Below are positions 46,377 through 56,294 of a DNA stretch of 64,000 bases, one piece after another. The stretch spans positions 29,432,501-29,496,500 of the forward strand of contig NC_037090.1 of assembly GCF_002994745.2 (NCBI RefSeq), in the 5' to 3' direction. The translations under genes and the position numbers were made by a program. The first letter of the stretch is position 1; each line of letters begins with the position of its first letter. The stretch is from Rosa chinensis. Its lineage: Eukaryota; Streptophyta; Magnoliopsida; Rosales; Rosaceae. The notes below the pieces were generated by a model, which searched no databases, was not told the origin of the DNA, and was given only the letters and a program-made list of their open reading frames with translations.

Positions 46377-47290
46377 GAAATGGTCACAAAGCTAAGAAAT
46401 GATGGCAAATGTGAGGTACCAAGGCTAAGGCTTGTTGGGAGGTTAGCGAAGCCAATCCCAGCATAATTTTTTTTTTTTAACATGCTGTCACTATTACACA
46501 TTGAAATCAGTGTGAGTTAAGAGTAAAGGAATTTCACATGGAAATCCGTGTCAATAGTTATAAGTTTTGACACAAAAATCAGTGTGAATTATATCCCGCA
46601 CAGAAATCCGTGTGAAATACAGTTTACACATTTGACACAGAAATCCGTGTGAAATAGAGTTGTTCACACGGATTGCGTTCCATTCTGGTAATTTATATTT
46701 ATGGAATTATAGTGGGGCCCACGTTAGTATTTCACACAGACAACATAATCCGTGTGAGATGAGTACATATTTGACACAGAAATCCGTGTGAAATAGAGTT
46801 GTTCACACGGATTGCGTTTCATTCCGGTAATTTATATTTATGGAAAGATAGTGGGGCCCACGTTAATATTTCACACGGACAACATAATCCGTGTGAGATG
46901 AGCATTACCCCCCCTCCAAACAGCACGGTAACACCAATCTGTGCGTGTACTGTGTGTAAAAACTATCACACACTGAAATCTGTGTGAGAAAGTCTTATTA
47001 CCCACAGATTAAAATCCGTGGGTAATTGTTGTTTTGCTAGTAGTGGCTGCAGTTGAAAGCTATGAGCTGTATATAGTGACATGCCTGTCGACTGAAAACA
47101 ACTCTTGGGAGTTGGAATAGCCGGTAATTGATCAATCAATTGTGTACGTACAGATGCATGCTGCAGCATGCAATATGATCAAGTGGAGTCTGCGTAGGGC
47201 ACAGTATTAATTATCAATGAAAAATTAATTATATGGGCCGGCATAGGATAAGGATCATCAGAATATGCATGTGTCTGTATCTTCCAAACA

Positions 47291-47298
47291 TATAAATA
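47291..47298 (+). promoter_or_regulatory. TATA box before a short ORF
   Basis: TATAAATA lies 84 bases upstream of the ATG at 47375, with a TG/CA-repeat-containing leader between. Confidence 0.4.
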
Positions 47299-47374
47299 GG
47301 TTTGGTCTCTTTCTGTGTGTGTGTACACACACGTTTTACATGCAAGATCATCAAGATTGAATTGTCTGGATGAG

Positions 47375-47476
47375 ATGGCGTACGAATCAACTCCTGATCA
47401 AACCAAAGAATCTACTGATGCTTTAATTAAAGGCTATCGTAATGACAAAGAAATCACATGTTTCGGTAAATTTTGA
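47375..47476 (+). CDS. Possible first exon or micropeptide of 33 residues
   Basis: ATG at 47375 opens MAYESTPDQTKESTDALIKG and ends FGKF at a TGA. A TATA box sits at the expected distance. A GTAAAT after TTTCG (near 47465) could be a splice donor, making this the first exon of a gene broken or displaced downstream; I found no matching second exon. I do not recognise it. Confidence 0.3.
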   Translation: MAYESTPDQTKESTDALIKGYRNDKEITCFGKF

Positions 47477-48785
47477 CTCATCTGCTTACTTGGTTGTCGT
47501 AGGGTCTAGGCTTAAAAGGCCGGCGACGCTTTATTTATTTATTTGATATATTATTATTTCCACCTGAACTCATGCTCTTTCTCCTCCTACTATCATTAGC
47601 TTGCTTATTATTTCCATCGAGTGCTCCGGTATTCACACCGATCATGGATTCGTATTCTTACGATCTCAACAAATTTCAAATTTTTAAACATGTTAAGAAA
47701 TAAGTTGTCAAATTGCATTTTAAACACATTTATGATAAGAATTTTCCCTCATTCAAACACTCTTATGATTTTAATCTTTTAGAAATTTTAGTTTTAGAAT
47801 TATAGTCGTGTTATATTTGAGCATTGATTTGTAGTATAAGAAGTTTTCCAACCTCCCAAGCTTGATCAAATGAGATCGTGTGACTTATGTCAATCGACAT
47901 GTCTTTCTTTCTTCAAAAAATAAATTAGTTTTTTTTTTTTCTGTAAAGGGGGTCCCTTTTAATCCTTATAAAAAAAACCAAGTGTAAGTACTAAATACTA
48001 AATAATTGCATAACTTTATTTGCACATGTTGTGCATTTAACCTGCCAGGTACACAAAAACAAGCCCGTGACTATCATATAAATATGGGCCTTGATCTCTG
48101 GAAATTAGTGTTATTTAAAAGCACGCTATCGAAAGCCAATGCCCAATAGGAAGTAACAGATTTGAATTTTTTTTTTTTTTTTTTTTTTTGTAATCTATTT
48201 GATTTTATATCATTTTGAGCCAAACAACACATGTGTGTATCCTCATGGGATAATGCTACACATCCCCAGTTGGTAGTCAGAGAGAGTGGCTTGCACCAAC
48301 TAATTTGGCCGAACCACTTGATAAGTTGATATTCGTCAAACTCAAATTTTTTTGTTGCAGATTCTATGCTATCTAATCTAGGATTGATATTAAAATTTAA
48401 CCATTAATCTGGAATATCATTTTTCATGTAAGCAATGACGATGGGCTGAAGACCGATGTTTTTGGGGCAAAAATTGATTAGATTTTTAGTAGGTAGAATT
48501 ACACAAATGATTACTGAATTTTTACTTATTTGACATTTTGATCACCCATATCACTTTTTAAAAATATCACTTTACTTGCTCAATTTAGACATCGTCTTTC
48601 ACTTTAGTTATTTCATCAATTTTGTTTGTCAAAGACTCGTAAATATCTACTATTTGAAAGATATAAGTATTAATTAAGCAAACAACCCTTAAGGTTAAAT
48701 TTTCAAAAACCCGAATATTACCTCTGATTTATTAAAATGTTTTAACAGAAAAAATTACATACCTCATGGGCAAAGTAGTAAACAA
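47477..48785. other. Intergenic region without a supported gene
   Basis: AT-rich with homopolymer T-runs (48167-48189). No motif-bearing frames. Confidence 0.55.
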
Positions 48786-49767
48786 TCACCACTATATTAA
48801 AGGAAAAAACAATCACGAATGAAAACCAAAAAACCGTTCAATGCTATCCACTTAACAAAAACCGCCTTGAGTCCCCCTCTTACGTTTCTTTTCCTCTTCT
48901 CTCTCACCTTGCATAAACAAAAGCAATCTAATTCTCTTTCTTCACAGATGTGAACTATCAATTGGAATACTTCTTTTTCTTCAGACTTCAATCATTGTAA
49001 TTTTCTCTTGGGTTTCTTTTTCTCATTATTTCTCTTCAATTTCAGAATTGTACGTTATTGATGTAGTTTTTACGCTCTTTTTGCATATGCGATTGATTTA
49101 GAAATTGGGCTCTGCTATGGCAATAAGTATCAAAACCAGGGACTCAGGTCGGTTTGATGAGTCTTTTTTGTGAAAGATTTGTTGGGTTGTTTGTGATTGT
49201 TTGGTTCACTGTTGAATCCCAAGGTTTGAGATTTTTTTTTTATCTGGGTTTTGTTCTTCTTCTGTTAAAGTTCGAATCCCTGAGCCACCGTCTCTTTCTT
49301 TCTTTGCGCTGCAGAAACACAGAGAGAGATGGGTTGAGACAGGTTTGCTTCCCAGAAGGAGAGTACAATACTTTTTTTTTTGTGGACTAGCCTTTTTGCA
49401 CGCACATACGCACATGGAAGAGCCGCGCTCAAGCGTGCGAATTATGTTTTTGACCGTGGTATGGTTCGCATGTGTATCACATCATTCATTTCTGTATGGG
49501 GTAAGAGTCACGTAATATGCAATGTTTTATATATATACTTTCTTTTATACGTAATATGCATGTTCTTATATATATCACATCATTCATTTCTGAATCGTTC
49601 AAAAAGTATTCACATCATTCATCATGACAATGTTTTATAATTTCTGTATATGGTAAGAGTTACGTAATATGCAACACAGAAGTTATATTACACTCATGAG
49701 TAACATTTCAAACATGCGTAACAGGAGAGGACAATACGCACGTGCATCGCACGTGCAGGAAGGCTAG
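48786..49767 (+). mobile_element. Non-autonomous Helitron
   Basis: The left end TCACCACTATATTAAAGG resembles the TC..TATATTAAAGG start of plant Helitrons. The right end has the hairpin GCACGTGCATCGCACGTGC 9 bases before the terminal CTAG. Insertion is between A (48785) and T (49768), as expected. No inverted ends and no duplication, also expected. The interior (49200-49330) looks partly exon-like but I cannot identify it; no Rep/helicase. Confidence 0.82.
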
Positions 49768-50677
49768 TTTTAGTTAAGATGGTATAGAAGTAATTTTTTT
49801 TGTTGCTCTTTTTTTTCAATTTTCTCTGTCCACCACACTCGTATTCATCTTTTCCACAGTACTCACAATCATGATTAAGCTTTAAACTTGACCTTTCTTG
49901 ATCGAAAATAGAATTAAATAAAAAAAAGTAAATGAATATACTTTTTTTTTATGATTGAACTAAAATACCTTCAAGTTTAATGGTATATAACGACAAATTT
50001 GATGACAATGATTAAAGTGGATTGTAATGTTTAATTTGAGTGACTAAAATAATATATTTGAAAAATTAGTGACCATAATGTGGAATAAATTATAACCGTA
50101 ACTCGACCATTTATATAATTCTTTCTTTGTTAGTAAATTAAAAACAATCATCCTTGTTGGTCAGCTAATGTATTTAATTATTCTAGTATTCTCATCCTTT
50201 TCTTTAATTTGTGCCGTCCTATGTAGTATTGTAATGTGCCTGCGGCCTACATGCCAGCTAAGTTAGACCAGAAGATCATAATGAAAGATCATGGTTTTTC
50301 TTCTTTTGGTAAAAAAAAAAAAAAAAAAAGGAATTGCAAAAGCATATATCTAGGTTTATTCTAATGAACCATCAGCAATAGGCCAATATCATGCAAGAAC
50401 GTTGGCTACAGAGATCAGTAGTCTGGGTCCCTGGGATGAGAGTACTGGTGGCTGCTGTCAATTTATCGAATCAATAATTTTTGTGGCTACAAATATATCG
50501 ATAAGAATAGACTTTTCCCATGGCTGCTCATCGATAAAACGGAAAGTGATCAACGACGGCTCGTGGTTGATATCATCTCAATTCTCAGAGGTATCCAAAA
50601 ATTTATAAATAGATGACATGTTTCTATCTGGTGCATACTAACGTTAACGAAAAATAACAAAAGCTTTTTCTTTTTCT
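49768..50677. other. Intergenic region without a supported gene
   Basis: AT-rich with an A-run near 50311-50329. A 68-codon plus frame at 50402-50608 lacks motifs. Confidence 0.5.
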
Positions 50678-50902
50678 TTAGGGCCCGTTTGGATATAGGG
50701 ATTTGAGAGAGTGGATTTGGATTTGGAACCCACAAATTCAAATCATCTTGTTTGGCTGTCTATTTTTGTGAGTATTTGGATTTCTCCAAAATCAGTCCTG
50801 AGATATTAGATAGCAAAGTTTGATGATTTCAAATAACTAGGGTCCCCTAATTATTTGAAATCACCACGTCTCCGACTCTCGTGAAAAAACACAGATCTCG
50901 TC

Positions 50903-50903
<1 letters not shown>

Positions 50904-50991
<88 letters not shown>
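50904..50991. repeat. (TC)n microsatellite
   Basis: 88 bases of perfect alternating T and C inside the Harbinger-like element. It produces a spurious Arg/Glu frame on the minus strand. Confidence 0.97.
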
Positions 50992-50995
<4 letters not shown>

Positions 50996-51007
50996 AACAC
51001 ACGAGCT

Positions 51008-51429
51008 GCCTCTGGTCTAACTCGAGCCAAGGTCTTACCCTTCGACCGAGCCCCCTCAGAAGCCAAACTTTGCGGCGGAGCCATCCCTCTCTGCATGCTC
51101 GATGAGATCGATACCCAGGCCAACCTCGCCGTCGACTTCGGAAAAACCCTCTTCCCCGACGACTTCATCGCCATGCTCCACTGCGAGGTCCTAGACTCCT
51201 TCCTCTGACCACACCCAGTCCTGCGGCGCCTCCCTCATCTCCGGCCTAGTCAACCGCCTCGAGATCTCTGCCTTTGTCTCCTCCAACGCGCCCTACATCG
51301 TCCACCACACCAAGGACAACGCGCGCCACACACTGGCCTCCTGGCCATGAATCAAACTCACAGACAAAATGGCCTACTACGAAGACCTCGCCGGAATGTT
51401 CTTGGACGAGTTGGATGCTGTGTTCTAGT
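51008..51429 (+). pseudogene. Unidentified captured gene fragment
   Basis: Plus-strand frames read LCGGAIPLCMLDEIDTQANL, FGKTLFPDDFIAMLHCEVLD, a frameshift, SLISGLVNRLEISAFVSSNA, PYIVHHTKDNARHTLASW, a stop, then KMAYYEDLAGMFLDELDAVF. High GC and codon-like composition differ sharply from the flanks. I do not recognise the protein. Confidence 0.5.
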
Positions 51430-51679
51430 ATTGCAATTTCAAATCTTCACATATCTTTTTCATTCCAAACAATAAGATTTTAAATACTCATATTTCAATT
51501 CTACAGATTTAAAATTCAAATCCAAATCCAAATTTTGTTTCCAAACGGGACCTTAGAGATTTTGTCCATTTATCTTAATTATAGGGATTTTTTCCCACTT
51601 ATCCCATTATGTTTTTTTAATTAACAAATTACATATAAGTTATTGACAAAAGAAATACATCCTTTAAAGATTAAATTAA

Positions 51680-51904
51680 ATTTATAAGGACTAAATCTTA
51701 CAAATAAGGACACTGTGCTCTCCACTTGCTACATGTCATGAGTTAATTTACTTTTTTACCCTTAACTGCTTCTTTTAACTTCTAATATCTTTATAAGGAT
51801 TAAATTTTACAAATAAGGACAATATGCTCTCTACTTACCCCATGTCATGAGTTAATTTACTTTTTTTACCCTTAAATACTTCTTTTGACTTCTAATCCCT
51901 TTGT
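51680..51904. repeat. Tandem duplication of about 112 bases
   Basis: 51680-51791 and 51792-51904 share ATAAGGA.TAAAT.TTACAAA, CATGTCATGAGTTAATTTAC and CTTCTTTT.ACTTCTAAT in order with modest divergence. Confidence 0.85.
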
Positions 51905-52079
51905 GCCACCTTTTTTTTTTAGAATAATCCACTTATGTTACTTTTTTTTTAGAATAATCCTTTTCTGTTACTTTTTTTTTTTCCTGAGAATAATTCGTTA
52001 ATGTTACTTTTTTTTTTCTTGAGAATAATCCCTTTATGTTACTTCACAAAACCTCACTCTCCTCTACTCTCATCTCATC

Positions 52080-52815
52080 GCCTAATCTTGCTACCTAGAC
52101 TCGTCCAACCCTGCTGCTGCACTCACTGCACTCATATTCGTCTAGTTCTGCTACTGCACTCTCGCTACACTCATAATCGTCCAGTTCTGCTACTGTACCT
52201 ATACTCGTGTTCTGCTACTGCAGTTGTACTCGTGTTCTGCTGTACTGCACTAGTTATTGCCTAATTCTGCTACTGTACTTGTACTCGTGTTCTGCTACTG
52301 CACTTGTACTCGTATTCTGCTGTACTGCACTCGTCATCGCCTAATCCTGCTACTGCACTCGTCCAATCCTGCTACTGCACTCATACTCGTCCAGTTCTAC
52401 TACTGCACTTGTACTCGTGTTTTGTTGTATTGCACTCGACATCGCCTAATCCTGGTACTGCAGTTGTACTCGTGTTCTACTACTACACTTGTACTCGTGT
52501 TCTGTTGTACTACACTCATCATCGCTTAATCCTGCTATTGCACTCGTCCAATCCTGCTACTACACTTGCTGCACTCATACTCGTCCAGTTCTGCTACTGC
52601 ATTTGTACTCGTGTTCTGCTACTGCACTTGTCATTGCCTAATCCTGCTACTGCACTCATCCAATCTTGCTATTGCACTCGCCGCACTCATACTCGTCCAG
52701 TTATGCTACTCGTGTTCTGCTATTGCGCTCGTCAATCCTGCTCCTGCACTCGCTACACTCATACTCGTCCAGTTCTGCTACTGCACTCGTCATTGATCCT
52801 GCTACTGCACCTCAT
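52080..52815. repeat. Degenerate minisatellite, TACTCGTCCAGTTCTGCTACTGCAC-like unit
   Basis: Blocks of about 24-29 bases built from TACTCGT, TTCTGCTACTGCAC and TCATCGCCTAATCCTGC are repeated over 700 bases with shuffling. Open frames in all three plus frames come from the repeat. Confidence 0.88.
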
Positions 52816-53326
52816 CAGTACATCTGGACAAGGAAAATAAGTAAATAACACTCAGATAGATAGTAATAATGATACCTCTGCCATCTCTCCCCCAGTACAG
52901 TATCAAAATGCTCAGTAAAAGAACACAGCAGTTGTTATACTAATCAAGAATTAATTACGAGGCTACTATATGTGGAAAGCTACAAATGCCGTGTCAAAAC
53001 GACCCAATACATGCCACCTCCGTTGTCACGAACATCACTTCTATAGCCATGTGTCATTTGCCACCTATTCATCTCCACCATCCCTTCACAAATTCTGATC
53101 AAATTGGGATCACCATTTAAAAAAATTAAGAAAGCCGTGTTCAGTGAAACTTAATCATCTCCTACATAGCAGTAGTATGAACTCAAAATGAAGAAGAAGA
53201 AGAAGAACTATAAACCTTTCATTATCTTTGTTCTTCTTCATGCTCAGGTACTTATTAATTAAACAAACGAGAATTTAACCAAACAAAAATTAACAAGCAA
53301 CTCAACTGCAACAACCAAAAATCTAC
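52816..53326. other. Spacer without a supported gene
   Basis: No motif-bearing frames; a (GAA)n stretch near 53190. Confidence 0.5.
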
Positions 53327-53500
53327 TCGATCATATATCAACTTTACAATCAGGAGAACCCAGCAATGGAACTTGACCCACCAACCCTTTCTTCAACCCA
53401 TCCAGCACATCACACTTGACATAAATCCCATAATGCCTGCTCCTCATCCCTAGCCCCGTCACCTTCCATCTCAGCCTCCCCAGTCCCCACCACCACTACC
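53327..53500 (-). pseudogene. LEA_2/NHL-like C-terminal fragment
   Basis: The minus strand reads WKVTGLGMRSRHYGIYVKCD then VLDGLKKGLVGQVPLLGSPD and CKVDI before a stop. This looks like the C-terminal beta-strand end of plant LEA_2 (NDR1/HIN1-like) proteins that sit at membranes. The upstream part is out of frame or unrecognised. Assigned from memory of the family; moderate doubt. Confidence 0.4.
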
Positions 53501-53742
53501 CATAATAATAGCACAGAGAATGTTTTGACATTTGAAGCAACCCACGTTTCCTTCACACACAGCAAAGCTGAGACCTTCCCCTCACCTTCTTTCCATTACT
53601 TCAAATCCAAGTGAAACCCACCTCTAAATTTCAATTCTCTCACCTCTGACAACAATTCAATTTCCAAAACTACATTCTTTCTTTCCTAGCTATTACCACA
53701 GCCACCGCATTTGATGACCGGAATCTAATAAGGTCCAAAAAG

Positions 53743-53955
53743 ATGTCGTTCAAGGACGAGGAGGAGTCGTTCTAGCACAAGCTGCTGGTGGTGCGCGAGG
53801 TTGCAGTGTACAAAATTCCGCTGCGGTCGATGTCCAGAGGGTACAAGTGCGGCGAGTGGCTCCAGTCCGACAAGATCTGGTCACCTTCAGGTCGTCTCCT
53901 GCAAGGACCACTGCGAGATCCGACTCGAGGATCCCAACTCCAGCGATCCAATCTG
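53743..53955 (+). pseudogene. NECAP-like (adaptin-ear-binding) first-exon pseudogene
   Basis: ATG at 53743 reads MSFKDEEESF, TAG (53773-53775), then LLVVREVAVYKIPLRSMSRG and YKCGEWLQSDKIW. After a small deletion near 53880 it continues LQVVSCKDHCEIRLEDPNSS. This is the N-terminus of the NECAP family, clathrin-coat accessory proteins with a PH-like fold. Stop, frameshift and loss of the remaining exons make it a pseudogene. A long minus-strand frame over the same bases (53772-54278) is its shadow. Confidence 0.8.
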
Positions 53956-54289
53956 TTGAGTTTCCGGTACGGTGACCGATTCACTTTCGGCGTTGCTCCG
54001 CCCATGGCGTCCCTACTTGTGGAGTTGTGGCTCTGCTCGACGGTGCCAATATAGAGGAATCTCGAAGGCGTCGCTCTGGAATTGTTGGCGAACCACTGAG
54101 AGCTGCTTCCTCCGCCATTCACAAGTTTCTGAGTCTCCGATTGGTGCTTGACACGGTGGTAGTAGAGAAAAAACGCAACTGACATGGATGGGGTTTTGGG
54201 TTTTCTATTTTTGGATGGTGGAAATTGGGTCAGTGGCAATGTCTGTAAATTGTGATGAAATTCGAGCATTTTAGTCATTTTCTATCAAA

Positions 54290-55323
54290 ATTTGAAGTTA
54301 GGCCTGCTTCATTTGTTTTTGGGCCTGGGCTTATGTCCTTATTTGTATAAAACAAATTGAAAGTGGGTTTTCTGTGTTTATATCTTTAGTCATGTGTTAC
54401 TATGTAATTTTCTATTTTTTAATTCTCTCTTACCAATGAAGACTCTACTAAGGTCTTTCCTAATACCAAATTATGTTATTTTTTTTAATTTTTTATTTTT
54501 GATACTATTTTACCCTCACTCATTTGTTAAATAGAGAGAAAAGTTATAGGAGACTTTGCCAGAGTCCAGTGATCGATCGTGGGAATCCGGCCAATGATAG
54601 CCTGAATCCGGCCAACGATCCCTGAATTTAGGACACCGGTGCCGGAATCTTGTCACCGGCCGCCACCCACTGAACTTCTCTAAAAACCTCGCTAGAGGTC
54701 TCCAAAGAGGTCTTCAGAGATCTCATAGGTTGCCGAAAATGTCTATTGCTCCCAAATAAAAGTCTATCACCCCCTAATAGACATCTATTGGGGAGCAATA
54801 GAGGTTTATGAAACCTTGCTGGAAGTCACCAAAGAGATTGTTGCAGGTCTCATATGGGGACGGAGAGATTTATTGCCCCATGAATAAACCTGTATGGCCC
54901 CCCAATAAACATTTATTGCTCCCCAATAGATCTTTCGGTTGCTGGAATTGGAATTAATCTCCCTAAAATTAGACAAATAAAACTTTGATTAAAAAAAAAA
55001 AGAGGAGATTACATCAATTTAAAACATTTATTGCCCCTCCCAACAGCCCTTATTACGAGATAATAAACTTTTTTTTTTCCTTCTTGGACTTCTTCTGCCC
55101 ACAGTTTACAAAAAAAAAGAAGAAGATTTGGGCACCCACCTCTCAACCTTTCTTCGCTGGTTGCAGACTCTCAATCAGTTGCTATTTCGGTCCCAATCGG
55201 TCGATCGAAACCGGAGCACGCAGATGTCTGAATGCTGTGGAGGGTGAGGAGACTAGCAACATGGAGATCACGACCTCACCGGCGAGATGGAGATCATGAC
55301 ATTCGTTGGATCGTCGAAATTTG

Positions 55324-55400
<77 letters not shown>

Positions 55401-55559
55401 TGTTGGATAGTCTGAGTGGCTTAAAATGTAGTTTGTTAATTATGTTAAGCAAAACAGTCATTTTGCTTGAAATAGGGTAAGTGAGAATAAAAATTTGTTG
55501 CTGAGATAAGTGAGATAATTTTGGCCAATGAGCTGGCAGAAGAACCTAAAAACCATTTG
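54290..55559. other. Spacer with recurring TATTGGGGAGCAATA-type palindromes and a GA repeat
   Basis: Between 54735 and 54930 the motif CTATTGGGGAGCAATAG and partial or reversed forms (ATTGCTCCCCAATAGA, TTATTGCCCC) recur at least six times. 55326-55397 is a (GA)n microsatellite. A possible unclassified element; no gene. Confidence 0.55.
55326..55397. repeat. (GA)n microsatellite
   Basis: About 72 bases of perfect alternating G and A. Confidence 0.97.
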
Positions 55560-55837
55560 GGGAAAAATTTCACAAATGGTCACTCAACTATGACTCATTC
55601 GACACTTTGGTCACTGAAGTTTCAAATTTATCACTTTGATCACTCAACAATTATATTGTCAATCACCTAAGTCACTTTGTTAAATTTTTTCATTAAAAAA
55701 ATTATAAAAAAATACTTTTTGGATGACTTAAGTGATTGACAATGTAATAGTTGAGTGACCAAAGTGATATATTTGAAACTTCAGTGACCAAAGTGTCGAA
55801 TGAGTTATAGTTGAGTGACCATTTGTGAAATTCTCCC
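55560..55837. mobile_element. Foldback MITE, Mutator-like
   Basis: Almost the whole 278 bases form an inverted repeat centred near 55700. The arms begin GGGAAAAATTTCACAAATGG and GGGAGAATTTCACAAATGG. The 9-base duplication AACCATTTG flanks it (55551-55559 and 55838-55846), pointing to a Mutator-type transposase acting in trans. Confidence 0.88.
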
Positions 55838-56294
55838 AACCATTTGGTAAAATTAGTGTTTAGCTCGCAGAAGAACTTGCAAAACCATTTGATCTAGAAA
55901 TTACTGTTATGTTTCACTATGGAGTGCTCTTACCTTTTTATTTCAGGGCTATACCCAACACCATAGTAAGTTATTGCTGTCCACAACACCGCATCACTCA
56001 GTGAAAATGGAATCTTCAGGAGAGAGGCTGGAATTGAATAGGACCATGCTGGATAAAGATATAATTTTGGCCAATTTTAATGCATCGGGTCACCATCCGT
56101 TTTCCTTAATTATCTATACATAACTATCATCAAAAAGCTTAAAGGTTGATCGATGAAAACAACATGCATGGGGATATATTATACATGAGAAATAAATAGA
56201 TATCATCATCTTGTTCAGAAGCCAAAGTCCATACATTAGCCAACCCTTTCGAACCACAAACCTCATAGAGAGCCTGCACAGAAGTTTCGTATTC

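Larger units (their letters stand above)
42416..47045. mobile_element. CACTA (En/Spm-type) transposon 2, packed with palindromic motifs
   Basis: The ends read CACTACTAGCAAAA (42416) and, inverted, the same at 47045; the match continues with one mismatch for about 21 bases. The 3-base duplication GCT flanks it at 42413-42415 and 47046-47048. Several dozen copies of ACACGGATATCCGTGTGAA-like palindromes fill both subterminal regions and much of the interior. No transposase frame seen; the element is non-autonomous and 4630 bases long, close to CACTA 1 (4595) but with a different motif. Confidence 0.93.
50681..51552. mobile_element. Harbinger-like element carrying captured coding sequence
   Basis: Inverted ends GGGCCCGTTTGGA and TCCAAACGGGACC, extended by GGATTTGGATTTG-type inverted similarity, bound 872 bases. 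TTA flanks both sides (50678-50680; 51553-51555), as in PIF/Harbinger. The interior is GC-rich and coding-like (51000-51430), unlike ordinary MITEs. Confidence 0.72.

Noticed and set aside
42416..47045. CRISPR-like array, because of many short palindromic repeats
   Set aside because: Spacing and spacers are irregular, repeats occur in both orientations, and the whole lies between CACTA ends in a plant genome.
50851..51174. 107-codon minus frame with a long Arg/Glu repeat
   Set aside because: Translation of the (TC)n microsatellite.
52001..52840. Several overlapping plus-strand frames rich in Leu/Cys/Thr
   Set aside because: Translation of the 52-kb minisatellite.
53772..54278. 168-codon minus-strand frame
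   Set aside because: It overlaps the NECAP-like exon on the opposite strand and has no motif; a shadow of GC-rich sequence.
56211..56294. Upstream in-frame ATG extending the UGT by 28 residues
   Set aside because: The UGT family starts close to the PLPAQGH motif; the added residues show no family similarity or targeting-peptide character.
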